A DNA stretch of 14,040 nt from Rubritepida sp. (GTDB lineage Bacteria > Pseudomonadota > Alphaproteobacteria > Acetobacterales > Acetobacteraceae). Made by a program: the position numbers and the translations under genes. Of this stretch, positions 1 through 6,768 are shown piece after piece. Within the stretch, counting starts at the first letter, position 1. Every line of letters starts with the position of its first letter. The DNA is taken from contig JACMRO010000115.1 of NCBI GenBank assembly GCA_014376425.1, positions 1-14,040 on the forward strand, written 5' to 3'. Under the pieces are notes generated by a model that was not told the origin of the DNA, made no database searches, and saw only the letters and a program-made list of their open reading frames with translations.

Positions 1-22
1 GCCTAAGCCCGCGCGGCCTGCT

Positions 23-37
23 GCGGCCCCCGGCCGC
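23..37 (-). terminator. GC-only hairpin downstream of the Bug protein gene
   Basis: A perfect inverted repeat, GCGGCC-CCC-GGCCGC, lies about 10 nt beyond the stop codon of the minus-strand Bug gene. It could act as a transcript-end stem, but no T-run follows it on the minus strand, so it is not a typical intrinsic terminator. In DNA this GC-rich such stems also arise by chance. Confidence 0.2.
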
Positions 38-46
38 CCGCTACGC

Positions 47-1021
47 CTAGCCGCCGGACAGCCGGCTGCCGGCTGCCGCCACGATTGCCCGGTAGCGCGC
101 CTGCTGTTCGGCCAAAAAGACTGCGGTCGCCTCGGGCGAGGTCGGTGTCGCCGCATCCACGCCGCTCTCTTCCAGCCGCGCGCGGGTGGGCGCATCGCCC
201 AGCATGGCCGTCATCGCCAAAGACCAGCGGGCGACCACCGGCACCGCCATCGCCGGGGGGCCGAGCAGCATCAGCCAGGTGATGAGGTCAAGCCCCGGTA
301 GCCCCGCCTGCGCCGTCGTCGGCACGTCGGGGAAGCCGGGATGGCGTTGCGGCGAGCTCACCGCCAGCGCCCGAACCAACCCGCCGCGAATCTGGCCCGC
401 CGCCGAATTCAACACCGCGAAGCCAAAGCCGACCTCGCCCTTCATCACCGCCTCGACCATCTGGCCACCGCCGCGATAGGGCACGTGGGTGGCTTCAAGC
501 AATCCGCCCCCCTGGGCGACCTGCTGCAGGAACAGTTCGGCCGCAAGGTGCGGGGTGGCACCGATGCCGCTGCTGGCGAAGTTGGCGGCACCGCGCTGCT
601 GCCGCAGCCAGGCCGCCAGCCCGGCCACGTCCCGCGCGGGATGGCCGGGTGCGACGATCAGCACCATGGGCGTGGAGCCGAACATGCCGAGCGGGGTGAA
701 GTCGCGGCTGGCGTCGTAGCGCACTGTGGCCGCCGAAATGGCGGGCGCCACCACCAGCGCCGAAGGGTCGGATATGATCACCAGATACCCGTCCGGCCGC
801 TGGTGGCGGATGTGCTCCAGCGCCACGGCGCCACCGGCGCCCGGGCGGTTCTCGACCACCACGCTCTGCCCGAGCGAGGTGCCCAGCGCCGGTGCCGCGA
901 TGCGGGCCACGATGTCCGAACTGCCGCCCGGCGAGAAGCCGTTCATCAGCGTCACCGTGCGTTCGGGAAAGCCTTGCGCGAAGGCGGGCAGCGTCAACAG
1001 GGGTAGCATTCGACGTCTCAT
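47..1021 (-). CDS. Bug-family (TctC-like) tripartite tricarboxylate transporter substrate-binding protein
   Basis: This periplasmic solute-binding protein has 324 residues, the usual size for the Bug/TctC family. Family hallmarks visible by eye are the N-terminal FPERTVTLMNGFSPGGSSDIVAR stretch (about residues 18-40), VVVENRPGAGGAVALE (about 54-69), the PDGYLV turn, the VPYRGGGQMVEAVMKGEV segment near the middle, and VPTTAQAGLPG in the C-terminal half. Bug proteins bind small carboxylates or amides and usually pass them to TctAB membrane proteins, which are not in this window. The start ATG overlaps the pxpC stop as ATGA and has a GGGAG ribosome site just upstream, so it is translated with pxpBC. 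The leader is oddly short: RRR, a hydrophobic stretch of about 8 residues, then AFA-QG as the likely cleavage site. There is no lipobox cysteine. The family call is secure; the ligand is unknown, with a carboxylated cyclic amide such as 5-oxoproline a reasonable guess from context. Confidence 0.93.
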   Translation of the reverse strand: MRRRMLPLLTLPAFAQGFPERTVTLMNGFSPGGSSDIVARIAAPALGTSLGQSVVVENRPGAGGAVALEHIRHQRPDGYLVIISDPSALVVAPAISAATVRYDASRDFTPLGMFGSTPMVLIVAPGHPARDVAGLAAWLRQQRGAANFASSGIGATPHLAAELFLQQVAQGGGLLEATHVPYRGGGQMVEAVMKGEVGFGFAVLNSAAGQIRGGLVRALAVSSPQRHPGFPDVPTTAQAGLPGLDLITWLMLLGPPAMAVPVVARWSLAMTAMLGDAPTRARLEESGVDAATPTSPEATAVFLAEQQARYRAIVAAAGSRLSGG

Positions 1022-1962
1022 GGGAACTCCCGGATGGATGCGATGGCGGTTTGAATGGCGCGTTCGAGTAGCCAGGCGGCGACCTCCGCCTGCTCGGGCG
1101 CCACGGCCTCGAACCGCAGCACGCTGCCGGGCAGCGCCTGACCCAGGCGGTGCAGGTCGGCCGTAATGATCGTCGCGATCTTGGGGTAGCCGCCCATGGT
1201 GTGCCGGTCGGGCATCAGCACCATGGGCTGGCCGTCACCGGGCACCTGCAGGCAGCCGGTGGCATTGCCGTCGGAGACGATCTCGTTGGCGCCGACATGG
1301 GCGAGCGGCGGGCCGGCAAGGCGCATGCCCAGGCGATCGGCGTTGTTGGTGACGCTGTAGCTCTCGGTCAGCAGGGTGCGGATGGCGGCATCGGTGAACA
1401 TCTCCGCATGGGGGCCGAGCAGGATGCGCAGCGGCCGGGCGCGCTCGGCCGGGACGGGGTGGGGCAACAGGCGTTCTCGCGCCTCGGGGGCGGCCTCCAG
1501 CACCAGCGGCAGCGCATCGCCCGCGGCCAGCCGCCGTCCCTGAAAGCCGCCGAAGCCCGCGCGGGTGTAGGTGGACAGGCTGCCCATCACGGCCGGAAGG
1601 GCGAAGCCGCCGAGCACGCAGAGGTAGGCGACGCCGCCACGGATGCGGCCGATCTTCACGCTCTGCCCCCGGCGCGCCGTGGCGCTGCGCCAAGGGGCGA
1701 TAGCTGCGCCATCCAACGTGACCGGCACATCGGCGCCGGCAATGCAGAAGCGCATGGTTTCGGTCGCCACGGTGAACTGGCCGCCGGCGCGGCACATCTC
1801 CAACGCGGCAATACCGGGCGGCTGGCCAAGGACCGCATTGCCCATGCGCAGCGCCAGGCTATCCAGGGCACCCGACGGCGGCACGCCGATCCGCTGATGG
1901 CCGGTGCGGCCCAGATCCTGCACCGTGGTGAACAGGCCGGGGTCCTCGACCAGCAAGCTCAT
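1018..1962 (-). CDS. pxpC: 5-oxoprolinase subunit PxpC (biotin-dependent carboxyltransferase-like, KipA family)
   Basis: PxpC is one of three subunits of the ATP-dependent bacterial 5-oxoprolinase, which opens the lactam ring of pyroglutamate to give glutamate in the cytoplasm. From the chosen start the protein has 314 residues, typical for the family. Visible motifs are LFTTVQDLGRTGHQRIGVPPSGALD near the N-terminus, the AALEMCRAGGQF strand, NNADRLGMRLAGP around the middle, and a highly conserved C-terminal block with QVPGDGQPMVLMPDRHTMGGYPKIATII. An in-frame ATG three codons upstream (1971) is possible. The ATG at 1962 is preferred because it forms an ATGA overlap with the pxpB stop, has AGGA 9 nt upstream, and matches the usual family N-terminus. 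The gene lies between pxpB and the Bug protein and overlaps each by 4 nt, so the three are one transcript. Function follows from family membership plus the adjacent pxpB and divergent pxpA. Confidence 0.93.
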   Translation of the reverse strand: MSLLVEDPGLFTTVQDLGRTGHQRIGVPPSGALDSLALRMGNAVLGQPPGIAALEMCRAGGQFTVATETMRFCIAGADVPVTLDGAAIAPWRSATARRGQSVKIGRIRGGVAYLCVLGGFALPAVMGSLSTYTRAGFGGFQGRRLAAGDALPLVLEAAPEARERLLPHPVPAERARPLRILLGPHAEMFTDAAIRTLLTESYSVTNNADRLGMRLAGPPLAHVGANEIVSDGNATGCLQVPGDGQPMVLMPDRHTMGGYPKIATIITADLHRLGQALPGSVLRFEAVAPEQAEVAAWLLERAIQTAIASIREFP

Positions 1963-2669
1963 GCCCGGCATTCCTGGCGGGGGTCGCGGCTGCCATCTGC
2001 GAAGCCCGCGGCCAGTGCATCATATTCAGCCCCGGACACGGCGCGGTGGCGCACCACATCACCTGGTGACAGCAGCGATGGCCGGTCCCACGCGGCGTCG
2101 AAGATCGGCACAGGCGTGCGACCCAAAATGTTCCAGCCGCCCGGCGTGGCCTGCGGATAGATGTTCGACATCGTGAGCGCGATGGCGACCGAACCTGCGG
2201 GAACCACAACCCGCGGCGGCACCCGGCGCGGCATCTCCAGCGCGGGGTCGAGCCCGCCCAGATAGGGCAGCCCGGGAAAGCTGCCGACCGCGAAGGCGGT
2301 GTAGGCAGCGGCGACATGGCGGGCCACGACCTGCGCCGTGGTAAAGCCGGTCCGGGCGGCGATCTCAGCCAGGTCGATGGCGAACTCGGCCTCATAGCAG
2401 ACTGGTATCAGCCATTCGGCAGCATCGGGGGTGATCTCGGGCAGGGTCTCCAGCCGCTCCAGCAGCGTTCGCAGCCGGCGGGCCGACAGCAACAGCGGAT
2501 CATGCAGCAGCAGCAGCGAACGCAGGCCAGGCACCGTCTCGGTCAGCCCGACCGGCGGGTCGACGGCCAGGGCAGCGTCCAGGGCGCGGACGCGGGCCAC
2601 GGCCCGGGGGTCCAGCCCCTCCGAGAACTCGGCCAGCATTGCACCGTCACCGGCTTGTCGCAGCTTCAT
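1959..2669 (-). CDS. pxpB: 5-oxoprolinase subunit PxpB (KipI/allophanate hydrolase subunit 1 family)
   Basis: PxpB works with PxpC and PxpA in ATP-dependent opening of 5-oxoproline. The protein has 236 residues from the ATG at 2669, a usual length. Diagnostic motifs are the N-terminal RQAGDGAMLAEF, then FPGLPYLGGLDPALEMPRR (about 131-149), the VVVPAGSVAIA strand (about 154-164), and IYPQATPGGWNILGRTP (about 170-186), with the C-terminal SPGDVVRHRAVS segment. A TTG at 2705, in frame and with AAGGG a few bases upstream, would add 12 residues. The ATG is preferred because KLRQAGDGAML matches the usual family start, although it has no clear ribosome site. Family members such as KipI were once described as sporulation kinase inhibitors; with pxpC and pxpA adjacent, the metabolic role is much more likely. 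The residues LTMSN just before IYPQATPGG differ from the usual GxQTG, a small change near the conserved core. Confidence 0.93.
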   Translation of the reverse strand: MKLRQAGDGAMLAEFSEGLDPRAVARVRALDAALAVDPPVGLTETVPGLRSLLLLHDPLLLSARRLRTLLERLETLPEITPDAAEWLIPVCYEAEFAIDLAEIAARTGFTTAQVVARHVAAAYTAFAVGSFPGLPYLGGLDPALEMPRRVPPRVVVPAGSVAIALTMSNIYPQATPGGWNILGRTPVPIFDAAWDRPSLLSPGDVVRHRAVSGAEYDALAAGFADGSRDPRQECRA

Positions 2670-2712
2670 GCGGCGCAGGGTTGCCGCGCCCGGCTGGCGA
2701 CGCAAGCCACCC

Positions 2713-2741
2713 TTGGCAGGGCGGCATGGTGCGCCGATCCT
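2713..2741 (+). promoter_or_regulatory. Candidate sigma-70-type promoter for pxpA
   Basis: TTGGCA at 2713-2718 matches five of six bases of the -35 consensus. A 17-base spacer follows, then GATCCT at 2736-2741, a poor -10 element (three of six). The start codon lies 26 nt downstream. In GC-rich DNA such matches occur by chance, so this is only the best candidate in the gap. Confidence 0.3.
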
Positions 2742-2754
2742 GCGGCTGCATCAG

Positions 2755-2761
2755 AAGGAGG
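2755..2761 (+). promoter_or_regulatory. Strong ribosome binding site of pxpA
   Basis: AAGGAGG lies 6 bases before the ATG at 2768. It is the strongest Shine-Dalgarno match noticed in the window. It fixes the pxpA start and rules out longer upstream in-frame starts, which would read into the pxpB region. Confidence 0.85.
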
Positions 2762-2767
2762 CCCGGC

Positions 2768-3538
2768 ATGCCCGTCGTGAACATCAACGCCGATATCGGC
2801 GAAAGCTTCGGCACCTGGGAAAAGGGCGACGATGCCGGGGTGATGCCGTTGATCAACAGCGCCAACATCGCGTGCGGCTTCCACGCCGGCGACCCTTCGG
2901 TGATGCGCACGACCGTCGAGCTCGCCATGCACCACGGCGTGACCCTGGGCGCGCATCCCGGCTACCCGGACATCCAGGGCTTCGGCCGCCGCCCGATTCG
3001 CATGTCGGGGCGCGAGATCGAGAACATGGTGGCCTACCAGATCGGCGCGTTGATGGGGGTGGCGGCGATGGCCGGCGGCCGCATCACCCATGTGAAAGTG
3101 CATGGCGCATTGAGCAATGTGGGCGCGGTGGAAGCCGATGTGGCCGCCGCCCTGGCCCGCGGCATCAAGGGCGTGGACCGCGAGCTCATCCATGTCTGCC
3201 TGGCTGGCAGCCGCATGGCGGACGCCACGCGGCAGGCGGGGCTGCGCCTGGCCGGCGAAGGCTTTATCGACCGCATGTATGACGAAGACGGCAACCTGAC
3301 GAGCCGGCAGAACCGCGACGCGGTGCATCATGATCCGGCGGTGGCGGCTGCCCAGGCGGTGGCGATGGCGGTGGATGGCGTGATCGTGACTCGGGAGGGC
3401 CGGCGCATCCCGGCCGAAATCCACTCCATGTGCCTGCATGGCGACGAGCCTACGGCGCAGGCGGTGGGCGGTGCGGCGCGGCAGGCGCTGCTGGATGCGG
3501 GGGTGGAGTTGCGCGGGCTGCCGGAGATGACGTTCTAG
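2768..3538 (+). CDS. pxpA: 5-oxoprolinase subunit PxpA (LamB/YcsF family), divergent subtype
   Basis: A LamB/YcsF-family protein of 256 residues, the usual length. In characterised members PxpA joins PxpB and PxpC for ATP-dependent hydrolysis of 5-oxoproline to glutamate. Core motifs are clear: NADIGESFG (7-15), INSANIACGFHAGDP (29-43), TLGAHPGYPDIQGFGRR (59-75), AYQIGALMG (89-97), HVKVHGALSN (108-117), and near the C-terminus IHSMCLHGD. Several positions differ from what I recall as the common family consensus: NADIGE instead of NCDLGE, VKVHGALSN instead of VKPHGALYN, and EIHSMCLHGD where many have HTICVHGD. It may therefore belong to a sub-branch with a related but different cyclic amide substrate. 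The AAGGAGG site 6 nt upstream fixes the start. The gene is divergent from pxpBC and is followed after 48 nt by two solute-binding protein genes on the same strand. Confidence 0.92.
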   Translation: MPVVNINADIGESFGTWEKGDDAGVMPLINSANIACGFHAGDPSVMRTTVELAMHHGVTLGAHPGYPDIQGFGRRPIRMSGREIENMVAYQIGALMGVAAMAGGRITHVKVHGALSNVGAVEADVAAALARGIKGVDRELIHVCLAGSRMADATRQAGLRLAGEGFIDRMYDEDGNLTSRQNRDAVHHDPAVAAAQAVAMAVDGVIVTREGRRIPAEIHSMCLHGDEPTAQAVGGAARQALLDAGVELRGLPEMTF

Positions 3539-3586
3539 TTGCGTGGTGCGATGCGCCGGGCGAAGCTCCCGCAACAGGAGCTCTCC

Positions 3587-5155
3587 ATGCACCGACGAAA
3601 CCTCATCGCCGCCGCCGCCGCCCTCCCTGCCCCCGCCTTTGCGCAGCCTGCCGCGGCGCGCACCATCCGCGTCATTCCCCAGGCGAACCTCACCAGCCTG
3701 GACCCGATCTGGACCACCGCGGTCGTCACCCGCAACCACGGCTTCATGGTCTACGACCAGCTGTGCGCGCAGGACGCAGCGGGCGAAATCCGGCCGCAAA
3801 TGGCCGAGGGGTGGGAGCTGGCGGCCGACCGGCTGACGCTGACCTTCACCCTGCGGCCCGGCCTGCGCTTCCACGATGGCGAGGCGGTGCGTGCCGTCGA
3901 CTGCGTCGCCTCGATCAAGCGTTGGGCGCGGCGTGACCCATTCATGCAGGTGCTGCAGGCTTCCGTCGCCGACGTGGAGACGATCGACGACCGTCGCTTC
4001 CGCTTCCGCCTGCACCGCCCCGTGCCGCTGCTGCTGATGGCGCTGGGGCAGACGCAGTTCCCCTGCTTCATCATGCCCGAACGGCTGGCCGCGATCGACG
4101 CTTTCACCCAGATCCGCGACGCGGTTGGCAGCGGCCCCTTCCGCTTCGTGGCCGGCGACTGGAACCCCGGCCAGCGCGCCGTCTGGGCCCGCCATGACGG
4201 CTATGTGCCACGCCAGGAACCGGTGGACGGGCTGGCCGGCGGCCGCGCGCCGCGCATCGAGCGGGTGGAGTGGACCATCATCACCGACCCCGCCACCGCC
4301 GCCAGCGCGATGACCCAGGGCGAGCAGGATTACTGGGAATACCCTCTGCACGACCTGTTGCCGCTGCTGCGGCGGTCGCGCCAGCTGGTCGTGGAACAGC
4401 GGTTGCTGGACGGCACCTATGGCGTGGCGCGCTTCAACACGCTGCAGCCGCCCTTCAACAACCCCGCCATCCGCCGCGCGGTGGCCATGGCGGTGGATCA
4501 GCGCGACTATCTCCGCGCCGTGGCCGGCAACGACCAGGCCGGCTGGGGCGTGTGCGAGGGCGTCTTCACCTGCGACACGCCGATGGCAAACGAGGCGGGC
4601 AGCGAGATCCTGAAAGTCCGCAGCCTGGACCGTGCCCGCGCCGCACTGCGCGAGGCGGGCTACAACGGCGAGAAGGTCGTGCTGATCGCCCCGGGCGACT
4701 ACCCGCAGATCAACGCCCTGAGCCTGGTCACCGCCGACCTGCTGACCCGGCTGGGCATGAACCTCGAACTCGTCTCGGCCGACTGGGGCACGCTGGTGAA
4801 CCGCCGCACCTCGCGTGAGCCGGTGGAGCGTGGCGGCTGGAGTATCATCCACACAACCAGCTCCGGCCAGTCGCTCACCCTGCCGGTGTTCCATCTGTTT
4901 CTGCGCGCGAACGGCGCCAATGCCTGGTTCGGCTGGCCGGACGACCCGCGGATCGAGCGGCTGCGCGCCGAATGGGTCGAGGCCGACACCGACGCCGAAC
5001 GGGTGCGGCTGGCAGCGGACCTCAACCGCCGCGCCATGGAGTTCATGCACTACCTGCCGCTGGGCTATTACTGGCAGCCGAGCGCCTGGAACCGCCGCGT
5101 CACCGGCGTGTTCCGCGCGCCGGCAACTGTTTTCTGGGGAATGGGCAAAGCATGA
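3587..5155 (+). CDS. ABC transporter substrate-binding protein, SBP_bac_5 (peptide/nickel type), copy 1
   Basis: A periplasmic binding protein of 522 residues, normal for the DppA/OppA-type SBP_bac_5 family. It has an N-terminal leader with twin arginines (HRRNLI) and an Ala-rich hydrophobic stretch ending in APAFAQ, so export is expected, possibly by Tat. Family features are LTSLDPIWTTAVVTRNHGFMVYDQL near the mature N-terminus, LRPGLRFHDGEAVRAVDCVASIKRW, GSGPFRF, and LQPPFNNPAIRRAVAMAVDQ in the middle. The ATG at 3587 is chosen because CAGGAG lies 6 nt upstream and a signal peptide starts there. In-frame TTG at 3539, directly after the pxpA stop, would add 16 residues before the leader and is unlikely. 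The gene overlaps the next binding protein, a clear paralogue, by ATGA. No permease or ATPase is in the window. The ligand is unknown; a small peptide or cyclic amide fits the neighbours. Confidence 0.93.
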   Translation: MHRRNLIAAAAALPAPAFAQPAAARTIRVIPQANLTSLDPIWTTAVVTRNHGFMVYDQLCAQDAAGEIRPQMAEGWELAADRLTLTFTLRPGLRFHDGEAVRAVDCVASIKRWARRDPFMQVLQASVADVETIDDRRFRFRLHRPVPLLLMALGQTQFPCFIMPERLAAIDAFTQIRDAVGSGPFRFVAGDWNPGQRAVWARHDGYVPRQEPVDGLAGGRAPRIERVEWTIITDPATAASAMTQGEQDYWEYPLHDLLPLLRRSRQLVVEQRLLDGTYGVARFNTLQPPFNNPAIRRAVAMAVDQRDYLRAVAGNDQAGWGVCEGVFTCDTPMANEAGSEILKVRSLDRARAALREAGYNGEKVVLIAPGDYPQINALSLVTADLLTRLGMNLELVSADWGTLVNRRTSREPVERGGWSIIHTTSSGQSLTLPVFHLFLRANGANAWFGWPDDPRIERLRAEWVEADTDAERVRLAADLNRRAMEFMHYLPLGYYWQPSAWNRRVTGVFRAPATVFWGMGKA

Positions 5156-6732
5156 TTTCACGACGCATCGCACTGGGCGCCATCACAGTGGGCGCCATCG
5201 CGGCGCCGGCGCTCGCACAGCCCGCCGCGCGGCCGCTGCGCTTCGTGCCGCAATCCAACCTCGCCAGCATCGATCCGGTCTGGTCCACCGCCGTCGTCGT
5301 CCGCAACCACGGGCTGATGATCTACGACCTGCTCTATGGGCTGGACGCGCAATACCGCGCGCAGCCGCAGATGGCGCAGGGGCACGAGATCAGCGCCGAT
5401 GGCCTGGTCTGGACCATCACCCTGCGGCAGGGGCTGCGCTTCCATGACAATGAGCCGGTCCGCGCGCGGGACTGCGTGGCGTCGATCATCCGCTGGTCGA
5501 AGCGCGATGTGCTGGGGCAACGGCTGGACGGGCTGGCCGAGGAGATCGCGGCACCCGACGACCGAACGATCCGCATCCGCCTGCGCCGCCCCTGGCCAGG
5601 CCTGGCCTGGGCGCTGGGCAAACCCTCGGCCAACATCTGCGCCATCATGCCGGAGCGGGTGGCACGGACCGACGCCTTCACGCAGATCACCGACGCCACG
5701 GGCTCAGGCCCCTTCCGCTTCCGCGCCGACCTGTTCCGGCCGGGCGACACCGCAGTGTACGAGAAGTTCGCCGGCTACACGCCGCGGGCAGAGCCCACCA
5801 GCTTCCTGGCAGGGGCCAAGATGGCGCATTTCGAGCGCGTGGAATGGAAGATAATACCCGACCCGGCCACCGCCGGCGCGGCGCTGCAGAACAACGAGGT
5901 GGATTGGTGGGAAACCCCGCTGCCTGACCTGCTGCCGCTGCTGCGGCGGAATCGCGAAATCGAGATCGGCGTCATCAACCCCGCCGGCAATCTGGGCGTG
6001 CTGCGCTTCAACTTCCTGCAACCGCCTTTCGACAATGTCGCCATCCGTCGCGCCCTGCTGCCGGCGGTGGATCAGCGCGCCTTCATGAATGCGGCGATCG
6101 GCACCGATGCGGCGCTGTCGGTGGGGCCGGCCGGCATGTTCACGCCCGGCACGCCGCTGGCGAATGATGCGGGGCTGGAGGTTCTGACCGGGCCGCGCAG
6201 CATCGACGCCGCGCGCGCCGCATTGCGGGCCGCCGGCTACGCCCAGCAGCGCGTGACCCTGCTCTCGGCGACCGACCTGCCGGTGCTGCAGAACCTGTCC
6301 GAAGTAGCGGCAGACCTGATGCGCCGGGTCGGCTTCAACCTGGATTTCCCGGGCATGGATTGGGGCACGCATATTCAGCGCCGCACCAATCGCGGCGCGG
6401 TGGATGCGGGCGGCTGGAGCGCCTTCTGCACCACCTGGGAAGGGCTGGATGTCTCTGTCCCCGGTAGCCATCAGCCGCTGCGCGGGCATGGCGCGGCCGC
6501 CTGGGCAGGCTGGCCCACCATCCCCCGGCTCGAAACCCTGCGCGAGGAATGGTTCGACGCGGCGGATGACGCTACGGCGCGTCGCGTGGCCGAACAGATC
6601 CAGCGCGTGGCGTGGGAGGAAGTGCCGTTCATCCCGCTCGGACTGGTGCGGCCGCCACAGGCCTGGCGGCGCAGCCTGACCGGGCTGGTGACGGGGGGTT
6701 CGTCGCTGTTCTGGGGGGTGCGGCGGGTCTAG
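5152..6732 (+). CDS. ABC transporter substrate-binding protein, SBP_bac_5 (peptide/nickel type), copy 2
   Basis: This second SBP_bac_5 protein has 526 residues and is paralogous to the gene directly upstream. Roughly half the residues look identical by eye, and blocks such as STAVVVRNHGLMIYD, LRQGLRFHD, DAFTQITDATGSGPFRF, LPDLLPLLRR and LQPPFDNVAIRRA are shared. The leader SRRIALGAITVGAIAAPALAQ has a good twin-arginine pattern and an ALA-Q cleavage site. The start ATG overlaps the upstream stop (ATGA), so the two are translationally coupled. The copies differ in the C-terminal third: copy 1 has HTTSSGQSLTLPVFHLF where copy 2 has CTTWEGLDVSVPGSHQP, so they may bind different ligands. It would hand solute to an ABC permease encoded elsewhere. 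The stop codon lies in the loop of a GC hairpin. Confidence 0.93.
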   Translation: MISRRIALGAITVGAIAAPALAQPAARPLRFVPQSNLASIDPVWSTAVVVRNHGLMIYDLLYGLDAQYRAQPQMAQGHEISADGLVWTITLRQGLRFHDNEPVRARDCVASIIRWSKRDVLGQRLDGLAEEIAAPDDRTIRIRLRRPWPGLAWALGKPSANICAIMPERVARTDAFTQITDATGSGPFRFRADLFRPGDTAVYEKFAGYTPRAEPTSFLAGAKMAHFERVEWKIIPDPATAGAALQNNEVDWWETPLPDLLPLLRRNREIEIGVINPAGNLGVLRFNFLQPPFDNVAIRRALLPAVDQRAFMNAAIGTDAALSVGPAGMFTPGTPLANDAGLEVLTGPRSIDAARAALRAAGYAQQRVTLLSATDLPVLQNLSEVAADLMRRVGFNLDFPGMDWGTHIQRRTNRGAVDAGGWSAFCTTWEGLDVSVPGSHQPLRGHGAAAWAGWPTIPRLETLREEWFDAADDATARRVAEQIQRVAWEEVPFIPLGLVRPPQAWRRSLTGLVTGGSSLFWGVRRV

Positions 6733-6738
6733 CCGCCG
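6721..6738 (+). other. GC hairpin with the stop codon in its loop
   Basis: CGGCGG at 6721-6726 pairs perfectly with CCGCCG at 6733-6738, and the 6-nt loop GTCTAG contains the TAG stop of the second binding protein. No T-run follows, so it is a poor intrinsic terminator. It might protect the binding-protein message from 3' decay or weaken expression of the next gene, but chance is possible in this composition. Confidence 0.3.
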
Positions 6739-6768
6739 ACCTTCACCCCTCGACCTGCGGAGCGCCCG

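Larger units (their letters stand above)
2670..2767. promoter_or_regulatory. Divergent control region between pxpB and pxpA
   Basis: About 98 bases separate the divergent start codons, so both transcription units are probably controlled here. No convincing operator palindrome was seen, and no regulator gene is adjacent. The minus-strand side has no promoter close to consensus that I can support. Confidence 0.6.

Noticed and set aside
1150..2160. Plus-strand open frame of 336 codons opposite pxpC and pxpB.
   Set aside because: His/Gln/Arg/Gly-rich shadow of the real genes; both opposing genes carry strong family motifs.
2670..2705. TTG start for pxpB at 2705 with AAGGG just upstream.
   Set aside because: It would add 12 residues not expected in the family; the ATG at 2669 gives the typical N-terminus. 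Kept as an alternative in the pxpB entry.
3600..3635. GCC-repeat tract resembling a microsatellite.
   Set aside because: It is the Ala-rich hydrophobic core of the first binding protein's signal peptide, not an independent repeat.
2666..5173. Very long (835-codon) minus-strand open frame antisense to pxpA and the first binding protein.
   Set aside because: Its product is rich in His, Gln, Arg and Ala with no domain, and it lies opposite two clearly recognised genes. Long antisense frames are normal in DNA this GC-rich.
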